A stretch of 64,000 nt of DNA from Prolixibacter bellariivorans ATCC BAA-1284 (GTDB taxonomy: Bacteria; Bacteroidota; Bacteroidia; Bacteroidales; Prolixibacteraceae), in the NCBI RefSeq assembly GCF_000621705.1, contig NZ_JHXO01000009.1:1-64000 (forward strand), written 5' to 3'. Position numbers and translations under genes: made by a program. The notes under the pieces are model-generated. The model did not search any database, was not told the DNA's origin, and saw only the letters and a list, made by a program, of their open reading frames with translations. This document shows positions 55,152 through 63,888 of the stretch, one piece after another (position 1 is the first letter of the stretch; each line of letters opens with the position of its first letter).

Positions 55152-56308
55152 TGGAGATCAAAAAATTTATCAATCAGCGCTTCCCAATGGTTCATCCCTA
55201 TGAAGGAATCAATGCTATTGAAACCAGACTTATCAATGAAAACTTTCTGGTAGTGATGGATGACAGAATGGAATACTTGGGAATATTAACTCCCTCCGAT
55301 CTGATTAAACGCCCGCATAAAATCGTCATCGACTGTTTAACAGAAAAGGAAAATCTTCAGGCAAACGAAACCATTACAGAGGCACTGGAGAAATTCCAGA
55401 AGCACAAATGCTCTATTCTTCCAGTATTTAAAGCGGGGCGTTTTGTTGGAATTGTCTATAAAAATGAGCTGGTCAATGCGCTTCGGAACAAAATCACCGA
55501 ATTGTATAAACGCTCGGTGATTTCGCAAAATGTAAAAACATCCTTTCTGCAAAGTCTTTCCCATGAAATACGAACGCCGCTGAACTGGATACTTGGTTTT
55601 CTGGAAATTATTTCGGACATGAATGAAGAAGAATTACAGAAAGACGGAAAAAATCATTTTGAGATTGTACAGAAAAGTGCGGACAAATTCCTGTTAATTA
55701 TAAGCGACCTGATTAATATATCTATCATCAACTCCGGAGATAATATCCGAATGGAGTATGAACTGGTCACTATTGAGGACATATTCGATGAACTTAAAAT
55801 ATACTTCGAAAAATCTACTCCAATTCTACTGAACCGAGAAGTTCAGATACAATTTAAACGCAAAGAAACTCCAACCACTGCTTACTCCGATGGCAACAAA
55901 ATAAAACATATTCTATACCACTTAATCGATAATGCCATCAAACACTCTCAAACTCAGATCGTGGAAATTGACTATCGCATGTTTCCGAAAAATATTTTGA
56001 TTCGAGTTTCAAACCAAGGACTACCTATCCCGGAGGAAGAGCAAAGCAGATTATTTGAAATATTCGAAAAGCAGGATATTAAAAACAACGATTACATGAG
56101 TAGTGGCTTAGGTGTTGGATTATCGCTGGTTAAAAAATTAATCGAACTGCTGGAAGGCAACATCAGTTTTGAGACAAATGAATCACAAACTACATTTTCT
56201 GTTTCAATTCCCTACATTCCGGAAACAGACTCGCCCCTGGTTGTTTCGTTACCAACAATTAACAAGGATAACAGCACAGCCATTCTTCCGGTTAACCTGT
56301 CTATTTGA
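55151..56308 (+). CDS. CBS-domain sensor histidine kinase
   Basis: A cytosolic histidine kinase with two N-terminal CBS motifs (about 10-60 and 65-115; FLVVMDDRMEYLGILTPSDL, ILPVFKAGRFVGIVY). The H-box is SHEIRTPLNWILGF (His near 138). The N-box is LIDNAIKHSQ (near 254). The G1 box is VSNQGLPIPEEEQ where Asp-x-Gly is replaced by Asn-x-Gly, then GLGVGLSLVKKLIE. A CBS pair in the place of a PAS domain suggests sensing of an adenine nucleotide. No response regulator is adjacent. The ATG at 55151 overlaps the upstream stop. Confidence 0.87.
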   Translation: MEIKKFINQRFPMVHPYEGINAIETRLINENFLVVMDDRMEYLGILTPSDLIKRPHKIVIDCLTEKENLQANETITEALEKFQKHKCSILPVFKAGRFVGIVYKNELVNALRNKITELYKRSVISQNVKTSFLQSLSHEIRTPLNWILGFLEIISDMNEEELQKDGKNHFEIVQKSADKFLLIISDLINISIINSGDNIRMEYELVTIEDIFDELKIYFEKSTPILLNREVQIQFKRKETPTTAYSDGNKIKHILYHLIDNAIKHSQTQIVEIDYRMFPKNILIRVSNQGLPIPEEEQSRLFEIFEKQDIKNNDYMSSGLGVGLSLVKKLIELLEGNISFETNESQTTFSVSIPYIPETDSPLVVSLPTINKDNSTAILPVNLSI

Positions 56309-56409
56309 TATTTTTATTGTAATTTTGTGAGCCTTTAACGAGGTCAGGGCGTTAATAAAACTGCTGAAATCGGAATAATGAAAATCAACACTTCCTTAAT
56401 ATACAAACC

Positions 56410-56613
56410 ATGAAAAATGACCAAAATAAACTCCGGTGGCAAATTGTTCTCATTATCGTTCTGGCTCTTTTTGCCATCTGGAACCTCTACACCATTTTCA
56501 TGAAACCAAATGTGTTGCGCCACTATGGCTGGCTGGGAATTTCAGTTGCCATTATTGCAGCCACTTTCGTTAAAAGGAAAGAAATCAAACAACGTATGAA
56601 CCAGAAAAAATAA
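56410..56613 (+). CDS. Small two-helix membrane protein
   Basis: A 67-residue protein with two hydrophobic helices (WQIVLIIVLALFAIWNLYTIFM; YGWLGISVAIIAATFV) and a basic tail (KRKEIKQRMNQKK). No family recognised. It is followed by a terminator shared with the convergent gene. Confidence 0.65.
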   Translation: MKNDQNKLRWQIVLIIVLALFAIWNLYTIFMKPNVLRHYGWLGISVAIIAATFVKRKEIKQRMNQKK

Positions 56614-56614
56614 A

Positions 56615-56647
56615 CCGGAAGTCATGCGATGTTGTGACGGCTTCCGG
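56615..56647. terminator. Hairpin between convergent genes
   Basis: CCGGAAG(T)C and G(AC)GGCTTCCGG pair (56615-56623 and about 56635-56647). On the minus strand it is followed by TTTATTTTTTCTGG, fitting a terminator for the 56674 gene; on the plus strand the T-tract is weak. Confidence 0.7.
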
Positions 56648-56673
56648 CTCTCTAAATTTATTTAGCTTTTTCC

Positions 56674-57306
56674 TTATTCCGATTCAATTTCCCTGAGCAA
56701 GTCACGGGCGGCATCGCGCAGTGGTTTCTGTTTTCTGCGCCAAATCCACACACCAACACCGGCTCCCAATAGCATGCCGCCCCAATAAAGAATCTGAGAA
56801 GTCAATATCGAAATAGAATCGTCTGCGTTATCCTGATTCAATGAAAAAAATATCAGTCCTGCGTCGACTAAGGCAACCGGAATAAGTACAAATAACTTTT
56901 TGGGATGGAACAGCCGATAACGTTCAATCGCCTTTTTCAGCATTACGGTAGTGGGCAATCCATAATCAACCGTCTTGTATTCTTTAATATACACTCTGAA
57001 TATTAAGGCAAAAGCAAGAAATGCCAACACATAACACGCTCCTCCAACCCGGTAACTCCAGGTCAGGTCTTTATCCGGATTCACCACCAGAAGACCGAAA
57101 TAGACAGGTATCATAATCCACATCAGCCACTGAAAATTTCGCATTACACGCACATTACGCCGATCTTCCTTTTCTAAGCCCGGAATCAATCCGTTAATAT
57201 CAAGCAAGTGCTTATTTTTATCTTTATTTTTTATATTCATGATGGTTTTCGTTTTAAACATGTAACACTTTCTCCCCATCGTCACCGACAGGTCTTCCAA
57301 CATCAT
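56674..57306 (-). CDS. Membrane protein, likely anti-sigma-type partner of the ECF sigma factor
   Basis: Up to 210 residues with about four membrane helices (WLMWIMIPVYFGLLVV; YVLAFLAFALIFRVYI; LFVLIPVALVDAGLIFF; ILYWGGMLLGAGVGVWIW) after a charged N-terminal stretch (KDKNKHLLDINGLIPGLEKEDRRNVRVMRN). The ATG at 57306 overlaps the sigma stop by 4 bp, so it is coupled. A later ATG at 57240 is an alternative start. By position it may bind and regulate the sigma factor, but no anti-sigma motif is clear. Confidence 0.65.
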   Translation of the reverse strand: MMLEDLSVTMGRKCYMFKTKTIMNIKNKDKNKHLLDINGLIPGLEKEDRRNVRVMRNFQWLMWIMIPVYFGLLVVNPDKDLTWSYRVGGACYVLAFLAFALIFRVYIKEYKTVDYGLPTTVMLKKAIERYRLFHPKKLFVLIPVALVDAGLIFFSLNQDNADDSISILTSQILYWGGMLLGAGVGVWIWRRKQKPLRDAARDLLREIESE

Positions 57307-57815
57307 TCATCGCGAACGAGCTTCTCTTTCAATTGACTTTTGATACGATGAATTTTCACTTTGACGTTTGGCTCGGTAATACCAATTACATTGGCAATCT
57401 CCTTCATCGTCAAACCTTCCAGTAAAAGAGAAATCAGCGCTTTATCGATGATCGACAACTGGTTGAGTTCGACCTGCAGCTGTTCAAACAAAGCTTCCTG
57501 CTTCAGCTTACTTTCCAGTTCACTGTGATCGTACAGGATATTCATAGCCGAGCTATCGGTATTGATCATCAGTTTGGAGTGCCGGTACGATTTTCCGCTA
57601 AAACTGATGGCGGTATTAACGGCAATACGGTAAATCCACGTATTGATCGATGATTCACCCCGAAATTTGTCGAGGCTTTTCCATATGTTGACCAATATCT
57701 CCTGGTACAAATCCTTCTGCCCTTCGGCATTCGAATGATAGTACCGGCAGATACGCACCAACCGCTCTTCATTTTCGGCAATCAGCTCTTTAAAGTGTTC
57801 CTCTTTGGTGTGCAT
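57303..57815 (-). CDS. ECF-family RNA polymerase sigma factor
   Basis: A 170-residue sigma-70-family factor with region 2 (GQKDLYQEILVNIWKSLDKF; INTWIYRIAVNTAISF) and region 4 (LSIIDKALISLLLEGLTMKEIANVIGITEPNVKVKIHRIKSQLKEKL). The size and lack of region 3 mark an ECF. It is followed by a coupled membrane gene. It probably controls its own regulon in response to envelope signals. Confidence 0.93.
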   Translation of the reverse strand: MHTKEEHFKELIAENEERLVRICRYYHSNAEGQKDLYQEILVNIWKSLDKFRGESSINTWIYRIAVNTAISFSGKSYRHSKLMINTDSSAMNILYDHSELESKLKQEALFEQLQVELNQLSIIDKALISLLLEGLTMKEIANVIGITEPNVKVKIHRIKSQLKEKLVRDE

Positions 57816-58030
57816 GAATGTTGGTTTTGCTTACTTAGTCAGTCCGGCTGTAAAAGGGTTACATTTTTTCTTTACCCGAAATATCCCCACCATCTTGTGA
57901 GATATATCACCACAATTTTAAGCATTCTTAAAGAAAGAGTCTCGGACAGATTTAGTAAGTTTGCAGAACTCCTTTAACTTAAGCAGTTAAATGAGTGACT
58001 ATAATATATTGATAATTAAATAATCTGCCG

Positions 58031-58387
58031 GTGTTTTTCTTCGGAGTTTTATCGAACACATTGCCTTACCTGTTCCTCTTCGTGCTTTACGTTGTGGGAC
58101 TGGGGTCATGGTTGTTGGGAAAACCCAATATGGAAGAAAACACGGTTGATTCAATCACCGCAAATACCATTAGCGTTGCAGAAGAAGGCAATGTGACTTC
58201 CGGGGATACCGTTCATTTTTTGAACCATGTTGCTGCCAATCATCATGAGCAGGCAGAACAGCAATTATCTGAAGATAAAAGCTTCCCCGACGGAATAGTG
58301 TTTAACGTCATGGATGTTCCAACGCAATTTCCGGAGCATCATCTCGCTTTCCGTTTATTCTCCCGACCTCCGCCAATCTTTAGCTGA
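58031..58387 (+). CDS. Hypothetical single-pass membrane protein (GTG start)
   Basis: A 118-residue protein; the frame opens with GTG at 58031 (FFFGVLSNTLPYLFLFVLYVVGLGSWLL) and has one N-terminal membrane helix, then a soluble acidic part of unknown fold. It ends in FRLFSRPPPIFS. It lies 127 bp before hemA but has no evident role in haem synthesis. Moderate confidence because of the non-ATG start. Confidence 0.55.
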   Translation: MFFFGVLSNTLPYLFLFVLYVVGLGSWLLGKPNMEENTVDSITANTISVAEEGNVTSGDTVHFLNHVAANHHEQAEQQLSEDKSFPDGIVFNVMDVPTQFPEHHLAFRLFSRPPPIFS

Positions 58388-58477
58388 ATCATTCCCAAAA
58401 CTCTTCCTACGTGAAGAAAATAATTGCTTGAATTATAATTGACCGACAGGACAGTTCGCCATATTCCTGATAATCTG

Positions 58478-58485
58478 TATTTTTG
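58478..58485 (+). promoter_or_regulatory. Bacteroidota -7 box TATTTTTG for the hem operon
   Basis: An exact TAnnTTTG match about 30 bp upstream of the hemA ATG at 58515. A TTCG (58456-58459) at the -33 position is a weak partner. The predicted start is near 58492. Confidence 0.6.
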
Positions 58486-58514
58486 TATGGCAGTTGTCCA
58501 TAAAGCAACAACAA

Positions 58515-59771
58515 ATGATTGGCCTTTTAGGTATCAGCCATAAGACGGCATCCCTGGACATCCGGGGACAATATACATTCCTGACAGAGGAAATTCAGCC
58601 TTTTTACGAAGAGGTGCAGCAAGCGACTGACATCACCGACATGGTGGTACTGTCGACCTGCAACCGGACGGAGATTTATTTTTCACAGAGTAAATATCCG
58701 TCAAAGAAAGCTTTTGAGCTCGTATTAGAGCAACTCAACCAGTTTAAAAAACTGGAAAATTCGCATGCAGAATACTTCTACCGGAAAAAAGACGAAGATG
58801 TCGCCCGGCATCTGTTCGAGGTAATTGCCGGTTTTGATTCCATGGTGATTGGTGAAGACCAGATTATTGGCCAGGTGAAGGACGCTTACCTGTTCTGTAC
58901 CAAAGCCAACATGACCGATGCCGTGTTGATGCGGCTTTTCCAGAAATCATTCGAAGCAGGCAAGCGCGTACGTACCGAAACAGCCATTAAGGTAGGTGCT
59001 ACTTCGGTGAGTGCCGCGGCGGTAGAAGTTTGCAACAATCTGGTTGACGACCTTTCGCAAAAGAAAGTGCTGCTAATTGGTGCCGGCGACACAGCCGGAA
59101 TTGCCCTGCAAAGCCTCATGAAAAAAGGCGTAACCGATTTTTCAGTGAGCAACCGCACCCTTGAGAATGCCGAGTTGTTGGCAAAACGCTATAATGGAAA
59201 GGTCATTCCCTTCGAATATTATCCCAACCATCTCTCGCTGTTCGATATAGTAATGGTAGTTACCTCTTCTCCCACATACCTGATCGACAAAGAAATGGTG
59301 GAGACTTCCGCAGAGAAACGCAACGGAAAACCACAACTCTTCATCGATCTTTCCGTTCCCCGGAATATTGAGGAACAGGCAGGTACCATTCCGGGTATCC
59401 GGTTGTTCGGAGTCGATGACCTAAAGCAAAACATTGCTGAGAATACCGAAAAGCGCTTGGTTGCTGTCGAAAGTGCCCGCCCCATCATCGATGAGATGGT
59501 TGCCGAATTTTGCGACTGGTACGCCAGCCGCTCGCTGCGTCCGGCCATCAAGGCTATTAAAGCGAACTTGCAACGGGTCAACCAGGAAGAGCTGAATGGT
59601 TACAAGAAGATTGATTCGGAAGAGGTACAGCGTCAGGTGGACGAATACACCAACCACCTAACCCAGCGGTATGCACGCATTCTGATTAAGAATCTGAAGG
59701 AGATCACTGACAACGGCCGTGATGCGGAATCGTTGCGGGTCATCAACGAATTGTTCAAGGTAAATGAATAA
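58515..59771 (+). CDS. hemA: Glutamyl-tRNA reductase
   Basis: The first step of C5-pathway tetrapyrrole synthesis: glutamyl-tRNA to glutamate-1-semialdehyde. I choose ATG 58515 (MIGLLGISHKTASLDIRGQYTF), the usual family start; a TTG at 58494 would add 7 residues. The catalytic Cys lies in LSTCNRTEIYF (near residue 50), with GEDQIIGQVKDAY and the NADPH-binding GAGDTAGIAL following. A C-terminal dimerisation helix region is intact. It leads the hemA-hemC-hemD-hemB operon. Confidence 0.95.
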   Translation: MIGLLGISHKTASLDIRGQYTFLTEEIQPFYEEVQQATDITDMVVLSTCNRTEIYFSQSKYPSKKAFELVLEQLNQFKKLENSHAEYFYRKKDEDVARHLFEVIAGFDSMVIGEDQIIGQVKDAYLFCTKANMTDAVLMRLFQKSFEAGKRVRTETAIKVGATSVSAAAVEVCNNLVDDLSQKKVLLIGAGDTAGIALQSLMKKGVTDFSVSNRTLENAELLAKRYNGKVIPFEYYPNHLSLFDIVMVVTSSPTYLIDKEMVETSAEKRNGKPQLFIDLSVPRNIEEQAGTIPGIRLFGVDDLKQNIAENTEKRLVAVESARPIIDEMVAEFCDWYASRSLRPAIKAIKANLQRVNQEELNGYKKIDSEEVQRQVDEYTNHLTQRYARILIKNLKEITDNGRDAESLRVINELFKVNE

Positions 59772-59818
59772 TCCCATTCCGGCCCGACCGGAATCAATCT
59801 GCTGAAAGCTCTTATTTT

Positions 59819-60751
59819 ATGAAAAACAAAACTGTCAGGATAGGAACACGCGGAAGCCAGCTTGCGTTGTATCAGGCGCATGCTGTTAAGGAAGCGCTCG
59901 AATCAACCTATCCGGACCTTCCCGTTGAGATAAAAATCATTCACACCAAAGGAGACAAAATACTGGATGTTGCCCTTTCCAAAATCGGCGACAAGGGATT
60001 GTTTACCAAAGAAATTGAAATGGCCATGGTGGCCGGCGAAGTCGATTTGGCGGTTCATAGTCTCAAGGACCTCCCGACTACCCTTCCGGAAGGATTGAAA
60101 CTGGCTGCTGTGCTCGAACGGGCCGAGTACCGCGACGCACTGGTCAGCCGCGAAGGGAAAAAGCTGGATGAACTGACGACCGAAGATGTTCTGGCCACAT
60201 CGAGTCTGCGCCGGCGGGCTTCGTTGTTAAAATACAACCCCGATTTTCAAATCATCGACATTCGTGGTAACGTCAATACCCGCCTCCGCAAAATGGAGGA
60301 AGGTTACTGCGACGTGATGATCATGGCCGCTGCCGGCTTGCAGCGTATCGGTCTCGATGATTACATCACCGAAATCCTGGAGCCCAACCAGCTGATGCCA
60401 CCGCCATCGCAAGGCATTATTGCCATCGAAACCAAGGAAGACGATGCATGGATTAACGAACTGATGGCCGGTATCAATCATCAGGAAACATGGTTGGCCG
60501 CACAGGCAGAACGCGCTTTTCTGCGCACGCTGGAAGGCGGTTGCCAGGTACCCATCGGCTGCTACACCCGTCGTGAAAACGGTCAAATGACCATCACCGG
60601 TTTTGTTTCGTCCGTTGACGGAACAGAATACCTCGAAGATTCCCTAGCGGGAAGCGAAGCAGATGGTGAGCAATTGGGCATCCGATTGGCCACCACACTC
60701 ATTGAAAAAGGCGGAAAAGAGATCTTACAAAATATACGTCCGGTGGAATAG
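59819..60751 (+). CDS. hemC: Porphobilinogen deaminase
   Basis: A 310-residue hydroxymethylbilane synthase. It begins RIGTRGSQLALYQAHAV; DKGLFTKEIEMAM and HSLKDLPTT are typical. TSSLRRRASLL binds the substrate carboxylates. The dipyrromethane cofactor Cys lies in LEGGCQVPIGCY (near residue 241). It follows hemA by 47 bp and precedes hemD by 16 bp. Confidence 0.96.
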   Translation: MKNKTVRIGTRGSQLALYQAHAVKEALESTYPDLPVEIKIIHTKGDKILDVALSKIGDKGLFTKEIEMAMVAGEVDLAVHSLKDLPTTLPEGLKLAAVLERAEYRDALVSREGKKLDELTTEDVLATSSLRRRASLLKYNPDFQIIDIRGNVNTRLRKMEEGYCDVMIMAAAGLQRIGLDDYITEILEPNQLMPPPSQGIIAIETKEDDAWINELMAGINHQETWLAAQAERAFLRTLEGGCQVPIGCYTRRENGQMTITGFVSSVDGTEYLEDSLAGSEADGEQLGIRLATTLIEKGGKEILQNIRPVE

Positions 60752-60767
60752 CCGAAAAGTAATAACC

Positions 60768-61550
60768 ATGAGCAGTAGCAAATTGCAAAATAAGGTATTC
60801 ATTTCCACCCGGCCCAAAGGCAAGTCGGAAGACCTGAAGCGATGGTTTGCCGAAGAAGGCGCCACGTTGCTGGAATTTCCGATGATTGAAATCCAACCGG
60901 TTCCGCTTAGCGGGAAGATGGAGAAAATCCTGAAAGATTTGAGCCGCTTCGATTGGTTGGTTTTTACCAGTCCCAATGGTGTTCATTGCTTTTTTGAACA
61001 GCTGAAAAACATACGAGGTGATTTTTCCCTTCCGGAGAAAATCAAAATAGCAACGGTTGGAAAGAAAACGGCAGCGAAACTGGCACCATACGGTCATTCG
61101 GCCCGATTCATCAATCACGGACAAACCGGAGACGAATTTGCGGAAGAACTGTGCGAACAGGTAACCGATGCTCAGCAAGTGCTGCTACCGGTCGGTAATT
61201 TAGCGCGTCATCTCATCGAAGAGAAACTGGCCGGAAAAGCGAAGGTCGTACGACTTGAAGTGTATCAAACCATCATGCCGGAAACATTCGATACCGAAGT
61301 ACAGAAGCGAATTGAAGCGGACGATTATGAGCTGATGATTTTCACCAGTCCGTCGGGAATTGATAACTTTATCCGGCTAACGGAAAAACAACTCACTCCT
61401 TCCGCTCTGCGGATAGCCTGTATCGGGTTCACAACGGCTAAAGCAGCCGGAAACTACGGAATTGAGCCGGTGCTGGTCGCTTCGATGAGTAATTCAGAAG
61501 GATTAATGGTCGCTATTGCGGACCATTACAACATAGCATTTAACGTATAA
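60768..61550 (+). CDS. hemD: Uroporphyrinogen-III synthase
   Basis: About 260 residues from ATG 60768 (MSSSKLQNKVFISTRPKGKS); the longer open frame from 60663 runs inside hemC and is not credible. It cyclises hydroxymethylbilane with D-ring inversion. The family is poorly conserved, but FDWLVFTSPNGVHCFFE, the mid-protein QVLLPVGNLARHLIEEKLA and LMIFTSPSGIDNF, and the position in the hem operon, make the call good. Confidence 0.88.
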   Translation: MSSSKLQNKVFISTRPKGKSEDLKRWFAEEGATLLEFPMIEIQPVPLSGKMEKILKDLSRFDWLVFTSPNGVHCFFEQLKNIRGDFSLPEKIKIATVGKKTAAKLAPYGHSARFINHGQTGDEFAEELCEQVTDAQQVLLPVGNLARHLIEEKLAGKAKVVRLEVYQTIMPETFDTEVQKRIEADDYELMIFTSPSGIDNFIRLTEKQLTPSALRIACIGFTTAKAAGNYGIEPVLVASMSNSEGLMVAIADHYNIAFNV

Positions 61551-61568
61551 CATAAAAAATCAATTAGT

Positions 61569-62537
61569 ATGGCATTTCCTACCACTCGTCTGCGCCGTCT
61601 GCGCACAACACCGGTTCTGCGGAACCTGGTTCGTGAAACTGTTTTAACCCGCGACGATCTCATCATGCCGCTGTTTGTGTGTCCGGGTACCAATGTCCGC
61701 AATCCCATCAAATCGATGCCGGGTAACTACCAGCTATCCGTCGATCAGTTGGTGGAAGAGTGCAAGCGCCTGTACGGCATCGGCATCCAGGCCATTCTCC
61801 TTTTCGGGATACCCGAACACAAGGACGAAACCGGATTGGTCGCCTGCGAACACAACGGCATTGTACAGCAAGCCACCCGCGCCCTGAAAAAGGCTGTGCC
61901 CGATTTGTACATCATTGCTGACATCTGCAACTGTGAGTACACCACGCACGGCCATTGCGGAACCGTTGTTGACGGCGATGTAGCCAATGATTTGACCCTG
62001 GTTACCCTGGCCAAACAGTGTGTATCGCTGGCCAACGAAGGCATCGATATGGTAGCCCCCAGTGACATGATGGACGGCCGTGTAGGCGCCATCCGCCAGG
62101 AGCTCGATAAAAATGGTTTCCATAACCTGCCCATCATGGCGTACTCGGCCAAGTATGCTTCGGCCTTTTACGGACCGTTCCGCGATGCCGCCGAAAGTGC
62201 GCCGCAGTTTGGCGACCGTCAAACCTACCAGATGGATCCGGCCAACGCCAACGAAGCATTGCGCGAAGTGGCCCTGGATATTGAAGAAGGTGCCGACATT
62301 GTGATGGTGAAACCGGCGTTGAGTTACCTCGACGTGATTCAGCGGGTGAAAACCAATTTCAACATGCCCATTGCCGCCTACAATGTGAGTGGCGAATTCT
62401 CGATGGTGAAAGCAGCAGCAGCCAACGGATGGATTGATGAAAAACGCATCGTACGCGAAATTCTGACTTCCATCAAACGCGCCGGCTCCGACATCATCAT
62501 CACCTACCACTCGCAGGATATTGTGAAAGATTTATAA
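61569..62537 (+). CDS. hemB: Delta-aminolevulinic acid dehydratase (porphobilinogen synthase)
   Basis: A 322-residue enzyme joining two 5-aminolevulinates. The Schiff-base lysines lie in [15 protein letters not shown] (near 194) and [13 protein letters not shown] (near 247). The Cys set [14 protein letters not shown] (near 118-130) marks a zinc-type enzyme. It is last in the operon, followed by a strong terminator. Confidence 0.96.
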   Translation: MAFPTTRLRRLRTTPVLRNLVRETVLTRDDLIMPLFVCPGTNVRNPIKSMPGNYQLSVDQLVEECKRLYGIGIQAILLFGIPEHKDETGLVACEHNGIVQQATRALKKAVPDLYIIADICNCEYTTHGHCGTVVDGDVANDLTLVTLAKQCVSLANEGIDMVAPSDMMDGRVGAIRQELDKNGFHNLPIMAYSAKYASAFYGPFRDAAESAPQFGDRQTYQMDPANANEALREVALDIEEGADIVMVKPALSYLDVIQRVKTNFNMPIAAYNVSGEFSMVKAAAANGWIDEKRIVREILTSIKRAGSDIIITYHSQDIVKDL

Positions 62538-62560
62538 GAGAAGTCAAAGATTAGATAGTA

Positions 62561-62593
62561 AAACTCCCGGGTTGCAAAGGCCGGGAGTTTTTT
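62561..62593 (+). terminator. Terminator of the hem operon
   Basis: AAACTCCCGG and CCGGGAGTTT form a perfect 10-bp stem with a 10-nt loop, followed by TTTGTTTTT. Confidence 0.92.
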
Positions 62594-62599
62594 GTTTTT

Positions 62600-62830
62600 A
62601 GACTGCTCCACCTTCAAATTTTACCGATTCCAATCCTCCCCCTTTAATTCCCCCTCCAAAGGAGATATTCTGCCAACCAACTACAGAATTAAGTGGTTTC
62701 GTGCAGAATGGAGCTCCCGTATTCTTACCGAAAACAACCAATGCAGTCGTTCAAATGTGCTGCAATTCGCAACCTATCCTCCGCTGGAGGAGGTGGCCGA
62801 CAGGCCGGAGGAGGATTTTCCACGATGAAT
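62600..62830. repeat. Intergenic repeat-like, GGAGG-rich segment
   Basis: Two pyrimidine/purine blocks (about 62635-62668 and 62777-62815) contain short self-complementary units, CCTCC/GGAGG and GGCC/GGCC. Such CCTCC-GGAGG-GGCC motifs are reminiscent of dispersed intergenic repeats in Bacteroidota genomes. No gene fits here; a 78-codon frame across it has no features. Confidence 0.45.
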
Positions 62831-62946
62831 GAAAAATAAATCACACAAAAAAACCGCCCAATCATTTACGGTCGGGCGGATTCAATCTGTTGAGCAATAT
62901 ATCGAATCGAACGTATCTATTTATATTTAGTTACCAGCTACTGGCA

Positions 62947-63663
62947 TCAATCAGCAACCGGTTCAGCGTCAGCAATACGCTTTTTCACTACTGCATTATT
63001 ATCGGCGATGATTTGCGTCAATGTGCCGGCCAGTCCGCCATATTTGGCTTCGTCATTCTCCGAAACAACCCGGAGATACGGCACCAGCTTTTTGTTAATG
63101 ACGAGGACGAGTTGCTTCTTAAGCGTGGTAGCATTATCCGTTTTACTATCCAAGTCCTTTTCTGATTCATAAGCCGTACGGACATTCTCGAAATCGTCCT
63201 GGGCAGCTTTCAGCGAAGCAATCAGTTCAGCACATCCCGAAACCGCTGCAACAGACGTTTCCAGGCTGGCGTCGGACAGTTCTTCCAGCAACGAACCGAT
63301 CAGCGACGACTCGGTTACATAATTCTCCTTGATAATTGACAAACTATACCTGTCGAGTATAGCAAACAGCTTCTCAGCGGCTGTCCGGACCAATGGGTCG
63401 GGATGACCGAGCGCTCCTTGCACCAAATTATACAGCAAGCGGAACTGATTATCGCGAACTTCGTCTTTTTCTTCCAGTTGCGATTCGGCTTTCGAGCGAT
63501 TAATCGCCGTAGAAAGCTTCTTTTCACCCGCATCCACGAGGTTAAAAATCGTGGTCAGGTGGGCATCATCGGCTATACCTGCGCTATTCCAGGCATTGAT
63601 CATGCGTTTAGCAGTGCCGTCTACTTCGGCATTTCTACTTTTGTTGTTAATTTTTGGAATCAT
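62947..63663 (-). CDS. DUF6261-family protein
   Basis: A 238-residue soluble, mostly helical protein. The pattern INNKSRNAEVDGTAKRMINAW then QFRLLYNLVQGALGHPDPLVRTAAEKLFAILDRY resembles the Bacteroidota DUF6261 family. No membrane segment or catalytic motif is seen. Function unknown; it is next to a 41-bp tandem repeat. Confidence 0.75.
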   Translation of the reverse strand: MIPKINNKSRNAEVDGTAKRMINAWNSAGIADDAHLTTIFNLVDAGEKKLSTAINRSKAESQLEEKDEVRDNQFRLLYNLVQGALGHPDPLVRTAAEKLFAILDRYSLSIIKENYVTESSLIGSLLEELSDASLETSVAAVSGCAELIASLKAAQDDFENVRTAYESEKDLDSKTDNATTLKKQLVLVINKKLVPYLRVVSENDEAKYGGLAGTLTQIIADNNAVVKKRIADAEPVAD

Positions 63664-63888
63664 AGACTTCGAATTAAAAGTTAAATTAATTATTGGTTTG
63701 TCGATCCGTCTGGCATAAATAACCTGTAATTGACTTACTACTTAACAGATACACTAATTTATGGTAAATATCCGAAAAATCATAGCTATTATCCATTCTA
63801 TTGTTTTTTCCCAGTCCATCTCACGGTATTCATCGCTATCGGTCCATCGCTTTTAGCCGCTACGCCAGAGGAAAGGTCGTGATCAAAA

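Noticed and set aside
61734-62510. 258-codon minus-strand frame opposite hemB
   Set aside because: Antisense to hemB.
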